Source: Diphasiastrum complanatum
Lineage: Eukaryota; Streptophyta; Lycopodiopsida; Lycopodiales; Lycopodiaceae
Assembly: GCA_029204225.1 (NCBI GenBank)
Contig: CM055106.1
Span: 34,940,361-35,004,360 of the forward strand
Direction of reading: 5' to 3'
DNA length: 64,000 nucleotides
Part shown: one piece after another, positions 1 through 10,654 of the stretch
Layout: each line of letters begins with the position of its first letter
Numbering within the stretch: the stretch's first letter is position 1
Program-made: the position numbers and the translations under genes
The notes under the pieces: generated by a model
Database searches by the model: none
Seen by the model: only the letters and a program-made list of their open reading frames with translations
What the model was told of the DNA's origin: nothing

Positions 1-26
1 TTGGCATATGAAGGTGACAATAGGGT

Positions 27-51
27 GGGGGGGGGGGGGGGGGGGGGGGGG
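27..51. repeat. G homopolymer, 25 nt
   Basis: An uninterrupted run of G. It could form a G-quadruplex, or its length could be a sequencing or assembly artefact. Nothing gene-like is attached to it. Confidence 0.9.
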
Positions 52-1478
52 TGCAAAAAAAACGAGCACAAAAAAGCGAGCGTCGAGTGAGCTCAATGCT
101 ACTAGTATAAGACAATTAATAAATTTGGGCTGGACTTAAGAGTTTGGACTTAACATGAGTTAGAGAGATGGATGACCTCCATATGATTGCCATCTGAGTG
201 GCATTTTGCTATTTGATGATTTTCGAGAAATTTCATTAAAAAGCTTAGTTTCTAGTGTCTAAAGGTAACCTTGAGTTGTATAGTTTCCAAGAGGTAGAAG
301 TAAATAATTAATTCCCTACTTCAACACCTTCCCTCTTGATACATTGTGATACATTATTAATCACATTATTAATCCCCTATGTACAAAGCTCCATGGATGG
401 ATAGGCCTTTCATGTCAAATATATGTGTAATTAACTTTCATGTATGTGTACAAAGCTTTAATATATGGATAGGCCTTAGTTTAGAGGTTTGAAAAAAATG
501 GCCAATTTAATGTGATCTTAATATCTAACATTTAAATGCCAAGAACTTGCTTGCAAATCATTGGTATCTAGAAAAGTCTCTTTGGTTGTTCGTTTTGACA
601 TATTGGAGTGATTACTTTCTATGATGATGATTACTTTCTGTGCTTAACACTTTTTCATTTGCTGCTAAATTTCTTAGTGAACCAAATAATTCATTGATGA
701 ACAATGATTTTTTTGGAATACGAATCAGAATTATTGAAGACAAAATAGCTAACCAAGATAGTTGTTTAGTGGGTGAGGACTAAACAATTTTTTTAGTAGC
801 AATCTTGTTGAAATTAATCTATCAGATATAGATTTATTTATGTACACAAAAATATGAGGAAGGGGGTTTATAATGACACTGAACTTTCAACACTCTCTAC
901 TGAAATTTGGAAAAGACCCATCTACCCTCACTTCAACCTAAATTAGACTTGCAAGGTACATGGTGCCAAGTCAATCTACAGTATAGGGGAGGACTAAACA
1001 TAGCATGGTTTGGTCACAAAAATCTTCTGACACAAAATTCATCGAATCTAGCTGATTCATGTGTAGTTTACTACCTGGTTAGTTTTGATCATAAATATTA
1101 TGTACCACTTTTGATGGATCTCATTACCTACTTATCTACTTTACATATTCAAGAACTGATTGAAGTGATTCACTCTATAATATATAACAAGCCAATAATT
1201 GAGCAATTGGTTATGCAAACCAAAAAAGACCATATTCATTGTCGAAACTAAATGGTACTGTTCCAAGTTTAAATCAATCATAGTAGGATCGGAACATGAA
1301 TCCTACTAGCAAATTGAATAAATGAATAGCTTATTGGGACAACATAACAGTCAACTCCAAGTTTTTCCCCAAGTATGATCTGCAACAATAAGAATGAAAA
1401 ATATTAGATGATACTTGATGATACAATATAGAGAAAAAATACTAATAACAATCTCCCATGAGCACATGCAACTTACCG
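52..1478. other. AT-rich stretch without a recognised gene
   Basis: No recognisable domain, RNA gene or terminal repeat was found. An open frame of 114 codons lies at 907-1251 on the plus strand. It is rich in Leu, Ile and Tyr and resembles no family I know, so I do not call it a gene. If the methyltransferase-like exon at 1,479-1,850 (minus) has further downstream exons, they would lie here, but I could not identify one. Confidence 0.6.
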
Positions 1479-1850
1479 TCACATATTGTTGAGAAAATCA
1501 AGTGGCAAATTTTCATTGTTGTCGATTCCTATTCCAATTCTGCCTGAAAGTGCTACAACCTTTAAAAAGGTGCCTGTCCCACTCATAAGGTCAACCACCA
1601 CATCTCCAGGCTTAGAAAACACTCTCAACAGGAAGTCCCACAGGTTGCAGCTATGCTGGCTAGCTCCACGAATAGGTTGGCCTTCGTGTCTTACCCATTC
1701 ACTCTCTTGGGCCCTATCCTGAAATATGTCGCTTAGTTGCCGCTGGAAACGAACAACCCAGAAATTTGGAATAGAACTAGCATAGAATTCTTTGTGGTAT
1801 GCAGACAACGTGAGGCAATGAACCTGACAAGACATCAATAGGAAGTGCAT
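1479..1850 (-). CDS. DNA N4/N6 amino-methyltransferase-like exon (partial gene)
   Basis: The 123-codon frame has the signature of the SAM-binding region of DNA amino-methyltransferases (N4-cytosine or N6-adenine). A segment reading NLWDFLLRVFSKPGD leads into the motif-I-like VVVDLMSGTGTF, followed by the acidic-strand motif GRIGIGID. Families of this kind transfer a methyl group from SAM to an exocyclic amino group of DNA; in eukaryotes they are uncommon and are usually of bacterial descent. A plausible splice acceptor (CAG) puts the exon start at about 1,823, in phase with the frame. The frame ends in TGA at 1,479-1,481; a GTGACG at 1,484 could instead be a donor. The catalytic DPPY/SPPY motif is not visible in this exon, so it must lie in another exon or be lost. 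It could be a host gene exon, a transposon-borne domain or a pseudogene fragment. No other exon was identified. Confidence 0.5.
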   Translation of the reverse strand: MHFLLMSCQVHCLTLSAYHKEFYASSIPNFWVVRFQRQLSDIFQDRAQESEWVRHEGQPIRGASQHSCNLWDFLLRVFSKPGDVVVDLMSGTGTFLKVVALSGRIGIGIDNNENLPLDFLNNM

Positions 1851-3940
1851 ACATTAAATCAAATAATGGCCTTAAGTAAAGTAGTGTAAAAGATGAATTT
1901 TACCCACTACATAATACATGACATTACCTCACGACGTGGATCAAACATATATGGTTTGAGGGTCCTAAAACTTTTTTTTGCCAACCCAACTTTTCTTCAT
2001 ACTTATCAAAAATATTTTCCCACCTTTTTTGACTGCAAGGGAGCTTCCACGATACTTCCTATGAAACCACTATATGTAGCCTATTCTCGAAGGAGTTTCT
2101 TCTACTGTACGATGAGAAGAAGGTTGGAAGAGATGGCGCTCTCCTTGGCTTGAAGTGATCTACCTTAACTATACGGTATGTGGTTCTGCTCGTTTCATAT
2201 ATGTACATTCATCTCATGTATACGTATGATGGTTATCAGTGTTCTAGATATTGAATGGGAATTTATGAACCCGTTGTCCAGCGATGGATCAATGAGGGTT
2301 CATACAACTTGTGTTTGGCATGATATCTACTCCATATACTATCCGCTGTCCAACGATGGACCAACGATGAAGTTTTGGAGTAACTTGTTGAAGATAGATA
2401 TGTTGCTGTCCAGCGATGGACTTGCAGCGATCTATCATGAGCAAGATAATCAAAATGCTGATATATATGGTAGGCTGTTTAGCGATGGACCAGCGATGAA
2501 CCAATATTACGTTCCACATACTTCATAATGCATCTGAATGATAGTTTTACATCATATGTGATAAGCTGAGATAGAAGCTTCATTATGACTAGCAATGAAG
2601 CACTTCCTATCTCATGAATGGTTGTTTGGTCTCAAGCTCTTTATCATGGATATGAATGGATGATATCTCGGTATGATAACTACAGTTTACATCATACGTT
2701 ACTATCCTTTAATAAACAACATGAATATGTGGTTGTTCCTTAAGTAACTAAGGATTACATACGTACTCCAAAAACAAAGTGTTTCATGCTTTTATCAAAA
2801 CATACAACTCAATTGTTGGCGCATTATGATTATGTTTAGTATGCCTCATGCTATAACCAGTTTCGTTATCATACTTGCGAATGACTGCTCTTTCAAAGGG
2901 AATACCACTATGTATTAGCACCAACAAATGAAACTTGCGCTCTCTGTAGCATCGAATATTATTACTATCTTCATTTTTTATTAGGTTCGGCTTCAAGCCA
3001 TAAAGCTATAAGTGTTTACACAGGTATGCACATTAAACCATTCGCTTCAGATTTGTATAAGCAGTGAATGGTAGGCTCTCCGTAAAGTACTTAATTCCGC
3101 TTTCAAAAAGGCTGACAATAACGTTATGAACTGTTTAAGACTAAGGAAGGCAAGAGCACTCGAGGGGACAAAAACATGGCATCCTCACAAGAAACCACTA
3201 TTACAATCATCCAGGTAAGAATTTTCCGAACAGTTTTCAGATTTTGCAAGCATCACATATGCTCGAAAGGTAAGGTGTTGCTTCACAAATGTATTCCATT
3301 CTAGGTGACTATTAAAAATTCCAAATACAGATTTACTCGGTTTCTACTCAGTTCGACTATATCACTTCATAAGTAATATAATTTTTCTGCATTTAATGAT
3401 ACCCACGCTATCTCGAAACAAGGGTTCTTCTCATGTTATTTTGGATAGCATGGATTTGTGTAAGATAAACAGTTCTTACAAAAGGACTATAATGGCACGG
3501 ATCTACCCTGATACCTTGTAAAAACCATGAGAACCTCATCGATAAAATGAAACCTATCCGATACAAGGGTCCAAAAAAACCACGGGATGGATATGGGATT
3601 ACGATAAACGAAAGTTTACTTGTAGCTACACTATTCAGCCATGACTTGTGATAATTTACTACCCATTCGATTTTCATACCAGTTTATGGTGACATATGAC
3701 TGGAAAGCATGGACATGCTCAGGAGTATGGACAATAGTGCATGATGTTTCTTAAGTCACACGGGTTAGAATAGCATGGATTTGCTCTGACATCGGCACAC
3801 GTGTTCACACCATTTCTTCCAGCAATAAGCAATATATACGGTGAAAACTTTTCATAATTTTGCTATAAATAAAATAAACTGATATGGACCAATGTCCAAA
3901 AACTGATCAGGATGGCACTCGTCCTAATACGGTAACGGAG
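1851..3940. other. AT-rich stretch without a recognised gene
   Basis: Apart from the degenerate repeat at 2,273-2,490, no domain, terminal repeat or RNA gene was recognised on either strand. Upstream exons of the minus-strand methyltransferase-like gene would lie here, but none could be identified. Confidence 0.55.
2273..2490 (+). repeat. Degenerate repeat with in-frame spacing (core CTGTCCAGCGATGGA)
   Basis: Four copies of a core close to GCTGTCCAGCGATGGAC start near 2,273, 2,345, 2,405 and 2,474. The spacings are 72, 60 and 69 nt, all multiples of three. In the open plus frame 2,178-2,528 each copy reads close to PLSSDG or LLSSDG. On the minus strand the copies read close to HRWSIAG. The sequence between the cores is not conserved. 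It may be a relic of a repeat-bearing coding exon or a decayed minisatellite. Confidence 0.6.
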
Positions 3941-4290
3941 GGGCTTGGCCTATCGCTATAAAATTGTCTTTGTGTTTGGGAAGACTGGACTATGTTTTAA
4001 AATGCTATTTTTGCTGATGAGTAGTATAAATTCTTTTGGACATGGATAACAACTAACGCTCAGCTATGACACCTGTCTTCCCCACTGTACTAACTCGTGC
4101 GATTTTGTGTTGTGGGATGGTGGCAGGTATCAGCTGGATGTTTTGAGAGTGGTTATGCTATATGGTGCTTTACTGTACTGTATTTTACATTTCAGCTTTA
4201 CTGTACCTTGTTGGTTTATGAATAAAGGCTTCAAAGGGTTTGGTCTTGCTTTGTCAAGAGGAACTATGTGAACTTGTGTATCTCTCTCTC
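3941..4290 (+). repeat. 350-bp dispersed repeat, copy 1 (inverted relative to 19,889-20,240)
   Basis: Runs from GGTAACGGAGGGGCTTGG to a CT-rich tract and is closely matched, in reverse orientation, by 19,889-20,240. It contains GCTATAAAAT near 3,955, a good TATA-box candidate. In both copies the homology stops at a CT (or GA) dinucleotide tract, and the sequence beyond is unrelated. It could be a solo LTR, the 5' region of a retroelement or a non-autonomous repeat. I could not see terminal inverted repeats or a target-site duplication. Confidence 0.75.
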
Positions 4291-4396
4291 TGCACCCTTG
4301 TGGTGTAACTTCAACTATTCCTTGGTTGGGATAGTACCTTTTATCTGGTTCATAAGCTAACAAAGGTCTGTTTTCATGTTTTAGTCCATAGGATGA

Positions 4397-5467
4397 TTTC
4401 AAGAAGCTGTTCTTTTGGGTTATGGGGAGCCCCTACTTCCACTTAACCATTTTATTCAGATGCTTATTTGTTGTATTGAAAAGGCCGTAATGATGTATTC
4501 TTTTATCATTGACACTGATAGGGCTACTTGTTCTTCTGTTGGACCTGAAGATAAGGTTTTATGTTTGACTGATCTGTTGGGGACCTTGGACTGGGTTAAG
4601 ATCTATCTGGAGTTTGTTACAAAGAAGGATACATTGAGTATGGTAGAAGATCTGCATGGCCGGCTCAATGAATTTGTCGAAGGTCTTGAAGAAGATGAAA
4701 GATTTTTTAATCTACACATTAGGAAAGTCTTTGCGTGCCTTCAGAATGAGAATGGTAATTCTTCTGTTGATGTGCCACATACCTCCTCTGATGCACCTCT
4801 TTCACCACACCCTCTGGTCTTTTTAGATGAGCTTGATGAGGATAGTGCTTTCCAACTTAAATGGTTTTCTCAAGATATCTGTGATGTTGGTGACCAATCT
4901 TCGTATGACTTTTTCCAATCCAAAAACTGTCAAATCCCTTTTGTATCCAGCAGAACTATTGAGTTCAAATTTGCCTTTACTGCCTATAAGCTTTGGAGCC
5001 TTCCTACTGTCAATTTTCTTGCCCCTGTGCCTATCGACCTTTGAATTTTGATGTCACATCTTACTGAAAAAGAGATAGAAGTTTGTAAGTCCACTGCTTT
5101 ACACAAAAATCCTTCGCTTGAAGCTCCTGTAGCCTTTGATATGGCTAATCGCATGAACAAATTTGAGCCTTCCCATTGCCCTTCTGAGCAAACCAAGGCC
5201 AGAATCAGAGGACACTTTGAGACTGGCTTTAATAGGATGAACCTTCACCAAGCAAGAATCTGGAACTGGAAACGACTTTTATTTAAATGTAGGTGTGGTG
5301 ATAAATGCAAAAACAATTCCCCTTTTTGGATTTATCCTCTAGAATTTCTTGATATAAAAAAAAAGTCTCGTGAAGCAAACACCACCAGTTTTTTGAACAT
5401 TTCGATTACTTTTAATCCAGACACCGGTGTTTATCAACTTGCAAAGTTTGATAAAAGAAGAGACTAA
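4397..5467 (+). pseudogene. Unrecognised ~350-codon reading frame with one in-frame stop
   Basis: A single frame stays open from 4,397 to a TGA at 5,042-5,044 and continues in the same frame to TAA near 5,465. Composition looks protein-like rather than random. The first part is acidic (DLHGRLNEFVEGLEEDERF); the second has a charged helical stretch and a Cys cluster (CRCGDKCKNN) that could bind zinc. The upstream stretch 4,300-4,396 ends in a possible acceptor (TTTTAG) near 4,383, so this may be a downstream exon. No family was recognised. Copy 1 of the 350-bp repeat lies just upstream with a TATA-like box, which might have driven it. It may be a decayed host gene or the coding part of an unclassified element. 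Confidence 0.4.
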
Positions 5468-5730
5468 CCTTTTCAGAAGTCCTTTGTCAAGAGTAATTGG
5501 CATCTCTTTTATTGGTTCTACCCATTGCCAAAGACCTTTTCCTTTGAGTATGAGTGAAGTCTTTAATTTTCAGATTAAATAATTCGAACCTTCTGTATCC
5601 AAGATCGTATTGATCTTAGACTGAATATTGCTGATCGATGACATCTTCAAATCTTCTGAATAAACTCCAGATGTGGTTGTTGATGGATGTGTGAAAGATG
5701 TTGAGAGGGGTGTGAGGATGCCACTGTATC
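5468..5730. other. Unassigned
   Basis: No reading frame or repeat was recognised. If the LTR-like sequence to the right is a minus-strand 5' LTR, this stretch is the start of that element's internal leader. Confidence 0.4.
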
Positions 5731-6567
5731 GGCTCTGATATGCTCTGATATTATTGTAGGAAAAATACTAATAATTCTTCCTTAGAGAACACGATGAAAG
5801 TTTGGATAAATCAAACTAATATCAGTGTCTTCAATCGGGTCTAATTCTAGTCTATATACTAATAGAGCAGTTTTTACCTTGATTGAATAAAGCATGCAGA
5901 CTTAAGAGATATATTGCGTGAGTGTGATAGACAATTTTAGACAATCAGAATAACTAATAAAATCATTTGTTGAGAAACTTTGATCAAAAACAAATTTTTA
6001 TAATTCTGATTTAGAATCCTCAGTGTACATCTCTTGCTACCTTGTTTCTTTGTTGTGTTACAACGAGTAGTGCACATGTATTTATATTGTTACAGAATAG
6101 GTCTTTTGGTCTTTTACTTTTGTAATAATAGATCTAACCGTTAAGATGGTTGACATTCAATAAATGTTCTGTTTCTAGACTCAAATGATTTTTGTTCGCG
6201 AATTGTTTGCGACAGTTTGTCTCTTCGCGACAGCCTTGTGTTTTGCGAATTGTTCGCGACAGTTGACAGTTTTGAGGTTGAACAAGAATCAAAATATTTT
6301 GCGATAAGATACTGTTCGAGAATCTTTTGAGTTTCAACAAGAACCTGTTCACGAATCTTTCGAGTTTCAACAAGAATATATTTTGCGAATCTTTCGAGTT
6401 TGAACACAAATAGAAATGTTTCGAGTTTGAGTTTGTTTCTCAGCGTTTGTCAATTAAACTGTGCACTTTGTTAGTAGAATCGAGATTTGTCTATTGAGGT
6501 GTTCTACACATAAGACTTCTCCCGGAGAGAGGTTATTCAGTTAGAGAGAGAGTGTAGATTGGGGTTT
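5731..6567 (-). mobile_element. LTR-like sequence with copia-type primer site (minus), fossil
   Basis: On the minus strand 5,731-5,752 reads twice as TATCAGAGC, the core of the tRNA-iMet-type primer binding site used by plant copia elements. The adjoining sequence 5,754-6,567 would then be the LTR. It contains a cluster of degenerate repeats at 6,185-6,400, including TTCGCGAATTGTTCGCGA-like palindromes and repeated CGAATCTTTCGAGTTTCAACAAGAA-type units. The same palindrome occurs in the copia LTR at 60,187-60,932. No coding region on the minus side is recognisable. Boundaries are tentative. Confidence 0.35.
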
Positions 6568-6593
6568 ACACTTTTAGTCATTTGCACCAAATC

Positions 6594-6876
6594 ACTCTTT
6601 TTCCATTTTTCATGTCTCATTTGCCCTACGTGCGTACCCATCCTGTCACGATGCTTGCTTCCGATATGATTGACTTATGGGGTGAGGTGGACCAGAAATC
6701 TGACTATGTTAGATACAATACCCAGAGCGGGGCTCGTGAGTGGACTTGTCGCCATTGCCATGTGTGCTTCAGTGGGACACTGACTAGGCTTAAGGCCCAC
6801 TTACTTGGTATTGTTAGAGCTGACGACAAACGTTTGGGTGCACGTGCCCTAGTATGTCGGCCTAGGAGAGGCGTAG
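6594..6876 (+). pseudogene. hAT transposase N-terminal BED-like zinc finger
   Basis: The frame reads DQKSDYVRYNTQSG and then EWTCRHCHVCFSGTLTRLKAH. This is the CxxC...H pattern of plant hAT BED fingers, which bind element termini. The frame runs into a stop after PRRGVD, and the likely continuation (beginning MIDNYGPHLI) is in another frame from 6,878. The finger lies at the start of the transposase, as expected for the family. Confidence 0.75.
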
Positions 6877-6877
6877 A

Positions 6878-7570
6878 TTGATTGATAACTACGGGCCACA
6901 TTTGATAGCCGGTGGCTTGGCACTAGACCCTATAGTCCATACTGTTGTGACCTCACTAGTGACCTCTGATCCCTATGTTGCACACCCTCCTCAGCCTATA
7001 GCTACTACATCTTCTCAGCCAGTTGGAGAACATCCTCCTACAACTTCCCACTCTGGTGCAACACATCCTCCTATGCCATCTACCTCCCAAGCTTTCTCTG
7101 CTAGAGGAGCTGGGAATGTTGCACCTTCTTCGAGCCCTTTCCTGAGTCGTCCACCCGCGGTCATTGTTGTGTCTCGTCCCACCCACACATTTAGCTATTT
7201 TCGCAACGACACACCCGCTCCGAGCCAGTAGGACCCTCTGCCCACCCAGGATATACCGTCCACTTACCCCCCTCACCCTGATGACGAGCCACACTTGGGG
7301 GAGGACCTCCCATTCACCGATCCGATTGAGGGTGATGCATCTATTCCCCCCCAGCTCCACCTGCTCCCATTCCAGATCCTCCTGCCCCAGGTCCACATGC
7401 TGCCCCACCATCCCATGCTCCACCCACCCATCCTCGCCATCAGATCGCTTATGGCACCATACCTCTACCTGCCTCTCGATCTACCTTTCGCACAACCTAC
7501 TGGTTCACATACACACCGACAGAGGACCATGGGGGAGGCAGTGGCTCCTCGTCTTCTGAGAGAGGCGTAG
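6878..7570 (+). pseudogene. hAT transposase Pro/Ser/Thr-rich linker
   Basis: This is a low-complexity region rich in Pro, Ser, Thr and His, including HPPTTSHSGATHPPMPSTSQ. Long disordered linkers between the BED finger and the core occur in plant hAT proteins. A stop at 7,229-7,231 and a change of frame around 7,300 break it. Other reading frames here are open only because of the skewed composition. Confidence 0.6.
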
Positions 7571-8310
7571 CATGCTGTGGCCAACATGATATATGAGTTG
7601 AACTTCCCATTCAACATTGCTGACACCGAGCCTTTCAGGAGGGCTTTTGCAGCTGCTGCAGCCACTGGTACATGCTTCACACCACTTGGGGCTGAGCACA
7701 TCCGCACTACTTTATTGTCAGAGAGGGTAGACGAGCTCTCATCTTAGATGGCCCCTCTCAAAAAGGCCTGGAAGAGTTACAGTTGTTTGATCATGTTTGA
7801 TGGCTGGAGTGATATCCGCCGAAGGCCAGTGATAACATCATTGTGTCCTCTTGCATGGGTAGTATGTTCTATCGTTTCATAGATGCCAGCAGAGGGGGAG
7901 CTGCTATTGATGGAAAGTACATGTTTAGTATCATTCAGGAGGCTATTGAGGAGGTTGGCCCTGCCAACGTAGTTCAGGTGGTGACTGACAATGCCAGCAA
8001 CTGCGTGAATATGTCCTGACTACTCACGACCCAGTATCCTAGCATTGTGTGGACCCCTTGTGCAGCACACTGCATTGATCTATCTATGGGGGACATTGGC
8101 AGACTTCCATGGATTCGGCGCATCACTCAGATGGCCTTGTCCGTCATAACATTTGTGGTCCGAAAGAGGAGAGTACTTGCCTTGTTTCGTACCTTCAGTT
8201 CATTCAAACTGAGGAAGCCTGCGTCCACGCATTTTGCCTTTGATCTAGTGTTGCTAGATAGGTTGTTGAGACTTAGGCACCAGCTCAGGCAGATGGTTAC
8301 TAGTGATTAG
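7571..8310 (+). pseudogene. hAT transposase core, DUF659-like
   Basis: The part before the core reads VANMIYELNFPFNIADTEPF and then FTPLGAEHIRTTLLSERVDEL, the usual lead-in to DUF659. The core shows LIMFDGWSDIRRRPVI, the catalytic-strand region DGWSD, then VVQVVTDNASNCV with its conserved TDNA. Next come IVWTPCAAHCIDLSMGDIG, the C-x2-H (CAAH) motif of plant hATs, and helical sequence ending near QLRQMVTSD at 8,310. Stops at 7,745-7,747 and 8,018-8,020, plus a frame change near 7,830, inactivate it. The domain order matches active plant hAT transposases closely. Confidence 0.8.
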
Positions 8311-9175
8311 TGGAGGGAGGGACCCTATTCCAACACGGCCAAGGGCCGTAGGTTCTACACCATCCTATTTGATGACGAGTTTTGGCATGAGGTGGAGAGC
8401 ATATCGATGGTTCTCTGGCCATTTTATCACGTTCTGCGGCTTGTTGACCAAGAGGGCAGCACCATGGGACTCATTTACAAGTTCATGGATCGCATCGGCA
8501 GTGTTCTACAATAGCCTTGGCTTCCACATGAGAGGTATGTTACACATTTCATCATTACAGATTGCTCATAATTAAAGGTTGGTCTTTTGTAGATTAGTAA
8601 GACTCTTAATTTTTCATTGTTATGTTGAGCAGGATGGTGAAGCTTAGGACCATTTTGGCAGACCAGGTGGAGCTTTATTCATAGACCTATTGCTCATCTT
8701 CTGCATCCCCTTTGGTTATCTAATGAGCAGCAAGAGGACCGCGAGCTAGAGATGGGTTGGTTGTCGTATATTATAGAGGTAGCATCTCCTGGTATCGATA
8801 GATGGCAGTTGTAGAGAGAGAGAATTGCATTCAAACAGTGCATAGGTACATCTCTCCAACATACTTGTGTTTTTAGTGTTTGAGACATTCCGAAGGTATC
8901 TTGTTGATTGTGGTTCCATACATCATCTTGACGGTGGTGGACATGTGCAGGCATATTTGGGCAGGAGATGGCATTGGATGAGAGCTCCAAAAAGACATCT
9001 GTGACTTGGTGGAACATGTTCGAGGATACATTTCCTTCATTGCAGAGACTTGCGTTGCACGTTTTATCTCAAGCACTTATGTTTCATCCATATTATTTAA
9101 TATCTTCATTCAACATATGTTGTTTCTTATTTGTCAATTGCCAATGTAATATTTGACTGGATGTTGTCTTGACAG
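8311..9175 (+). pseudogene. hAT transposase middle region with retained introns
   Basis: Residual coding pieces alternate with introns. One intron runs from GTATGT at 8,535 to AG at 8,632, and another from GTACAT at 8,846 to CAG near 8,950. A third probably lies before the C-terminal exon: the exon end FPSLQRLALHVLSQ stops near 9,072 and the next exon begins after TTGACAG at about 9,175. The donor of that third intron would be GC rather than GT, which could be a real GC-AG intron or decay. Coding pieces are shifted and interrupted relative to each other. Confidence 0.5.
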
Positions 9176-9610
9176 GACTGCTCCTCCTCTGTATGTGAGT
9201 GCAACTGGAGCACATGGGCATTGATTCACACTAGGCGGTGCAACCGCCTCTCTATTGCTCAGTGTGCACAGCTGGTGTATAGCAACACCAATGCCAAGTT
9301 GGAGACCCAGATTGTGGATCCATTGGAGGTGTTTCCTAAGGAGTGCAGGCTCGGCATTGATGATCCCACTGACTCCACCCGGTCCATGCCAGCTCCTAGG
9401 GAGGATGACCCGGTGGATGCATTACGTGTAAAGAGGGAGAGAGAGCTCATCCGGATGAGGTCCTTGGAGTTTGCTGCTAGAGCAGCTACTAAGGAGAGAG
9501 ATATTCTAGCTGGGAGGGCTTCAAAGTCTAAGGATGATGATGTTGATGAGGATGAGGATGATGATTCAATTGACACTCCTGCACCAGGGGTGGAGAGCAG
9601 ACTAGAGTAG
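9176..9610 (+). pseudogene. hAT transposase C-terminal dimerisation region
   Basis: The exon opens with DCSSSVCECNWSTWALIHTR, which matches the hallmark C-terminal plant hAT pattern CSSS.CERNWS.F..IH. In this family the region drives dimerisation and completes the active site. An acidic tail follows, with a run of Asp and Glu (DDDVDEDEDDD) and a Pro-containing end. It is preceded by a clean splice acceptor. The frame ends with TAG at 9,608-9,610. Confidence 0.8.
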
Positions 9611-10650
9611 GAGGTTGAGGCAGAGGTTGAGACAGACATACGTGCATTCAGGCCTACAGGCAAAGATGAGGCTGAGGAGCACATGATTGATGATATGTAT
9701 CAGCCAGATCCCCCAGAGGAGGCACAACCAGATCCTGCAGCTGACGAGAGAGTTGATATTGGGACCATGCACGAGGGTGCAAGAGGTACTCATGGTATTG
9801 GCGGGGATGTTCATACAGAGTCACAGGCACCTGAGGAGGATATGGATCACAATCTCAGTTCATAGCTTCATGGGGGTAAGTCTAGACGTGTCCGTCCGCG
9901 ACGGTTTATGGATCTTATCTTGGAGGATCACGAGGGTGAGAGCGAGGATGATGATTTGGGATGGCTTACTCCACATGCCTCCAGTTCAGTTGCTACTGCC
10001 ACAGTACCTCCTACACGCACTACTGCCCGTGCACGTCCCACACCTACTCCAGCTACAGTTGGTCCTGTTCAGCCACATCCTGCTGTGCCACCTGCTGCCA
10101 CTATGAGAGGACGTGGAACACCCATTCTAGCTACAGTTGGTCCTGTCCAGACACATCCTACCGTGCCACCTACTGCCACCGTGAGACCTTCTATTCATCT
10201 CTCTGGCACCACCCAGAGATTTCGCCCATTAGCATAGCCATATGTGACATTTGATATGCCTGCTATGCAGCCTTACTCATACAGGCCCCCTACATTCCGT
10301 GCGCCCATTTCTCTTGTCAGAGCTTATCCGCCTCTTGCTGTGCCTGCATCTACCATAGTTTCTACACCCGCTTCATTACATCCTAGCAAGCGCCGTGGCA
10401 GGCCACCAAGTTTTGGCAGAGGTTCTTCATCTCAGACGGACAGAGTGTCCCGTGGTAGACGGAGGCAGTCTCGTAGGCCTAGAGGCAAACCTCTAGTGTG
10501 TGGTTGGGGTTCCACTCAGAGACGCAGTATGCGATCAAGGTCAGATATTGAGGGGTATCACACGACTACAGCCAAGTGGAGGGTGATGTCAATGATTCAG
10601 ACGATGACCCCGAGGCCACGCAGCCCTATCCAAATGCTTGATTCACCATG
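9611..10650 (+). pseudogene. hAT low-complexity 3' tail
   Basis: This is a continuation rich in Pro, Thr, Val and Arg. It contains an imperfect internal duplication around ATVGPVQPHPAVPP (about 10,045-10,100) and ATVGPVQTHPTVPP (about 10,130-10,175). A basic region with repeated Arg and Gly follows to 10,650. It looks like the disordered C-terminal extension of the transposase gene. Frames change within it, and no domain is recognisable. Confidence 0.5.
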
Positions 10651-10654
10651 AGCC

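Larger units (their letters stand above)
6594..10650 (+). mobile_element. hAT-superfamily DNA transposon (BED / DUF659 / hAT C-terminal type), decayed
   Basis: The parts are collinear on the plus strand: a BED-like zinc finger (6,594-6,876), a Pro/Ser/Thr-rich linker (6,878-7,560), a DUF659-type transposase core (7,571-8,310), the C-terminal hAT region (9,176-9,610) and a long low-complexity tail (9,611-10,650). Such transposases excise and reinsert the element by cut-and-paste chemistry in the nucleus. Introns with plausible splice signals remain (8,535-8,632 and about 8,846-8,950), so this is not a retrocopy. In-frame stops (for example 7,229-7,231, 7,568-7,570 and 7,745-7,747) and shifts of frame show it is dead. 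I could not identify terminal inverted repeats or the 8-bp target duplication, so the outer ends are unknown. Confidence 0.85.

Noticed and set aside
907-1251. A 114-codon open frame as a gene
   Set aside because: No recognisable motif, no signal for a start or splice, and its composition fits AT-rich random sequence.
6956-7423. A minus-strand gene opposite the hAT linker
   Set aside because: Open only because of the biased Pro/Ser/Thr codons of the hAT linker. It has no motif of its own.
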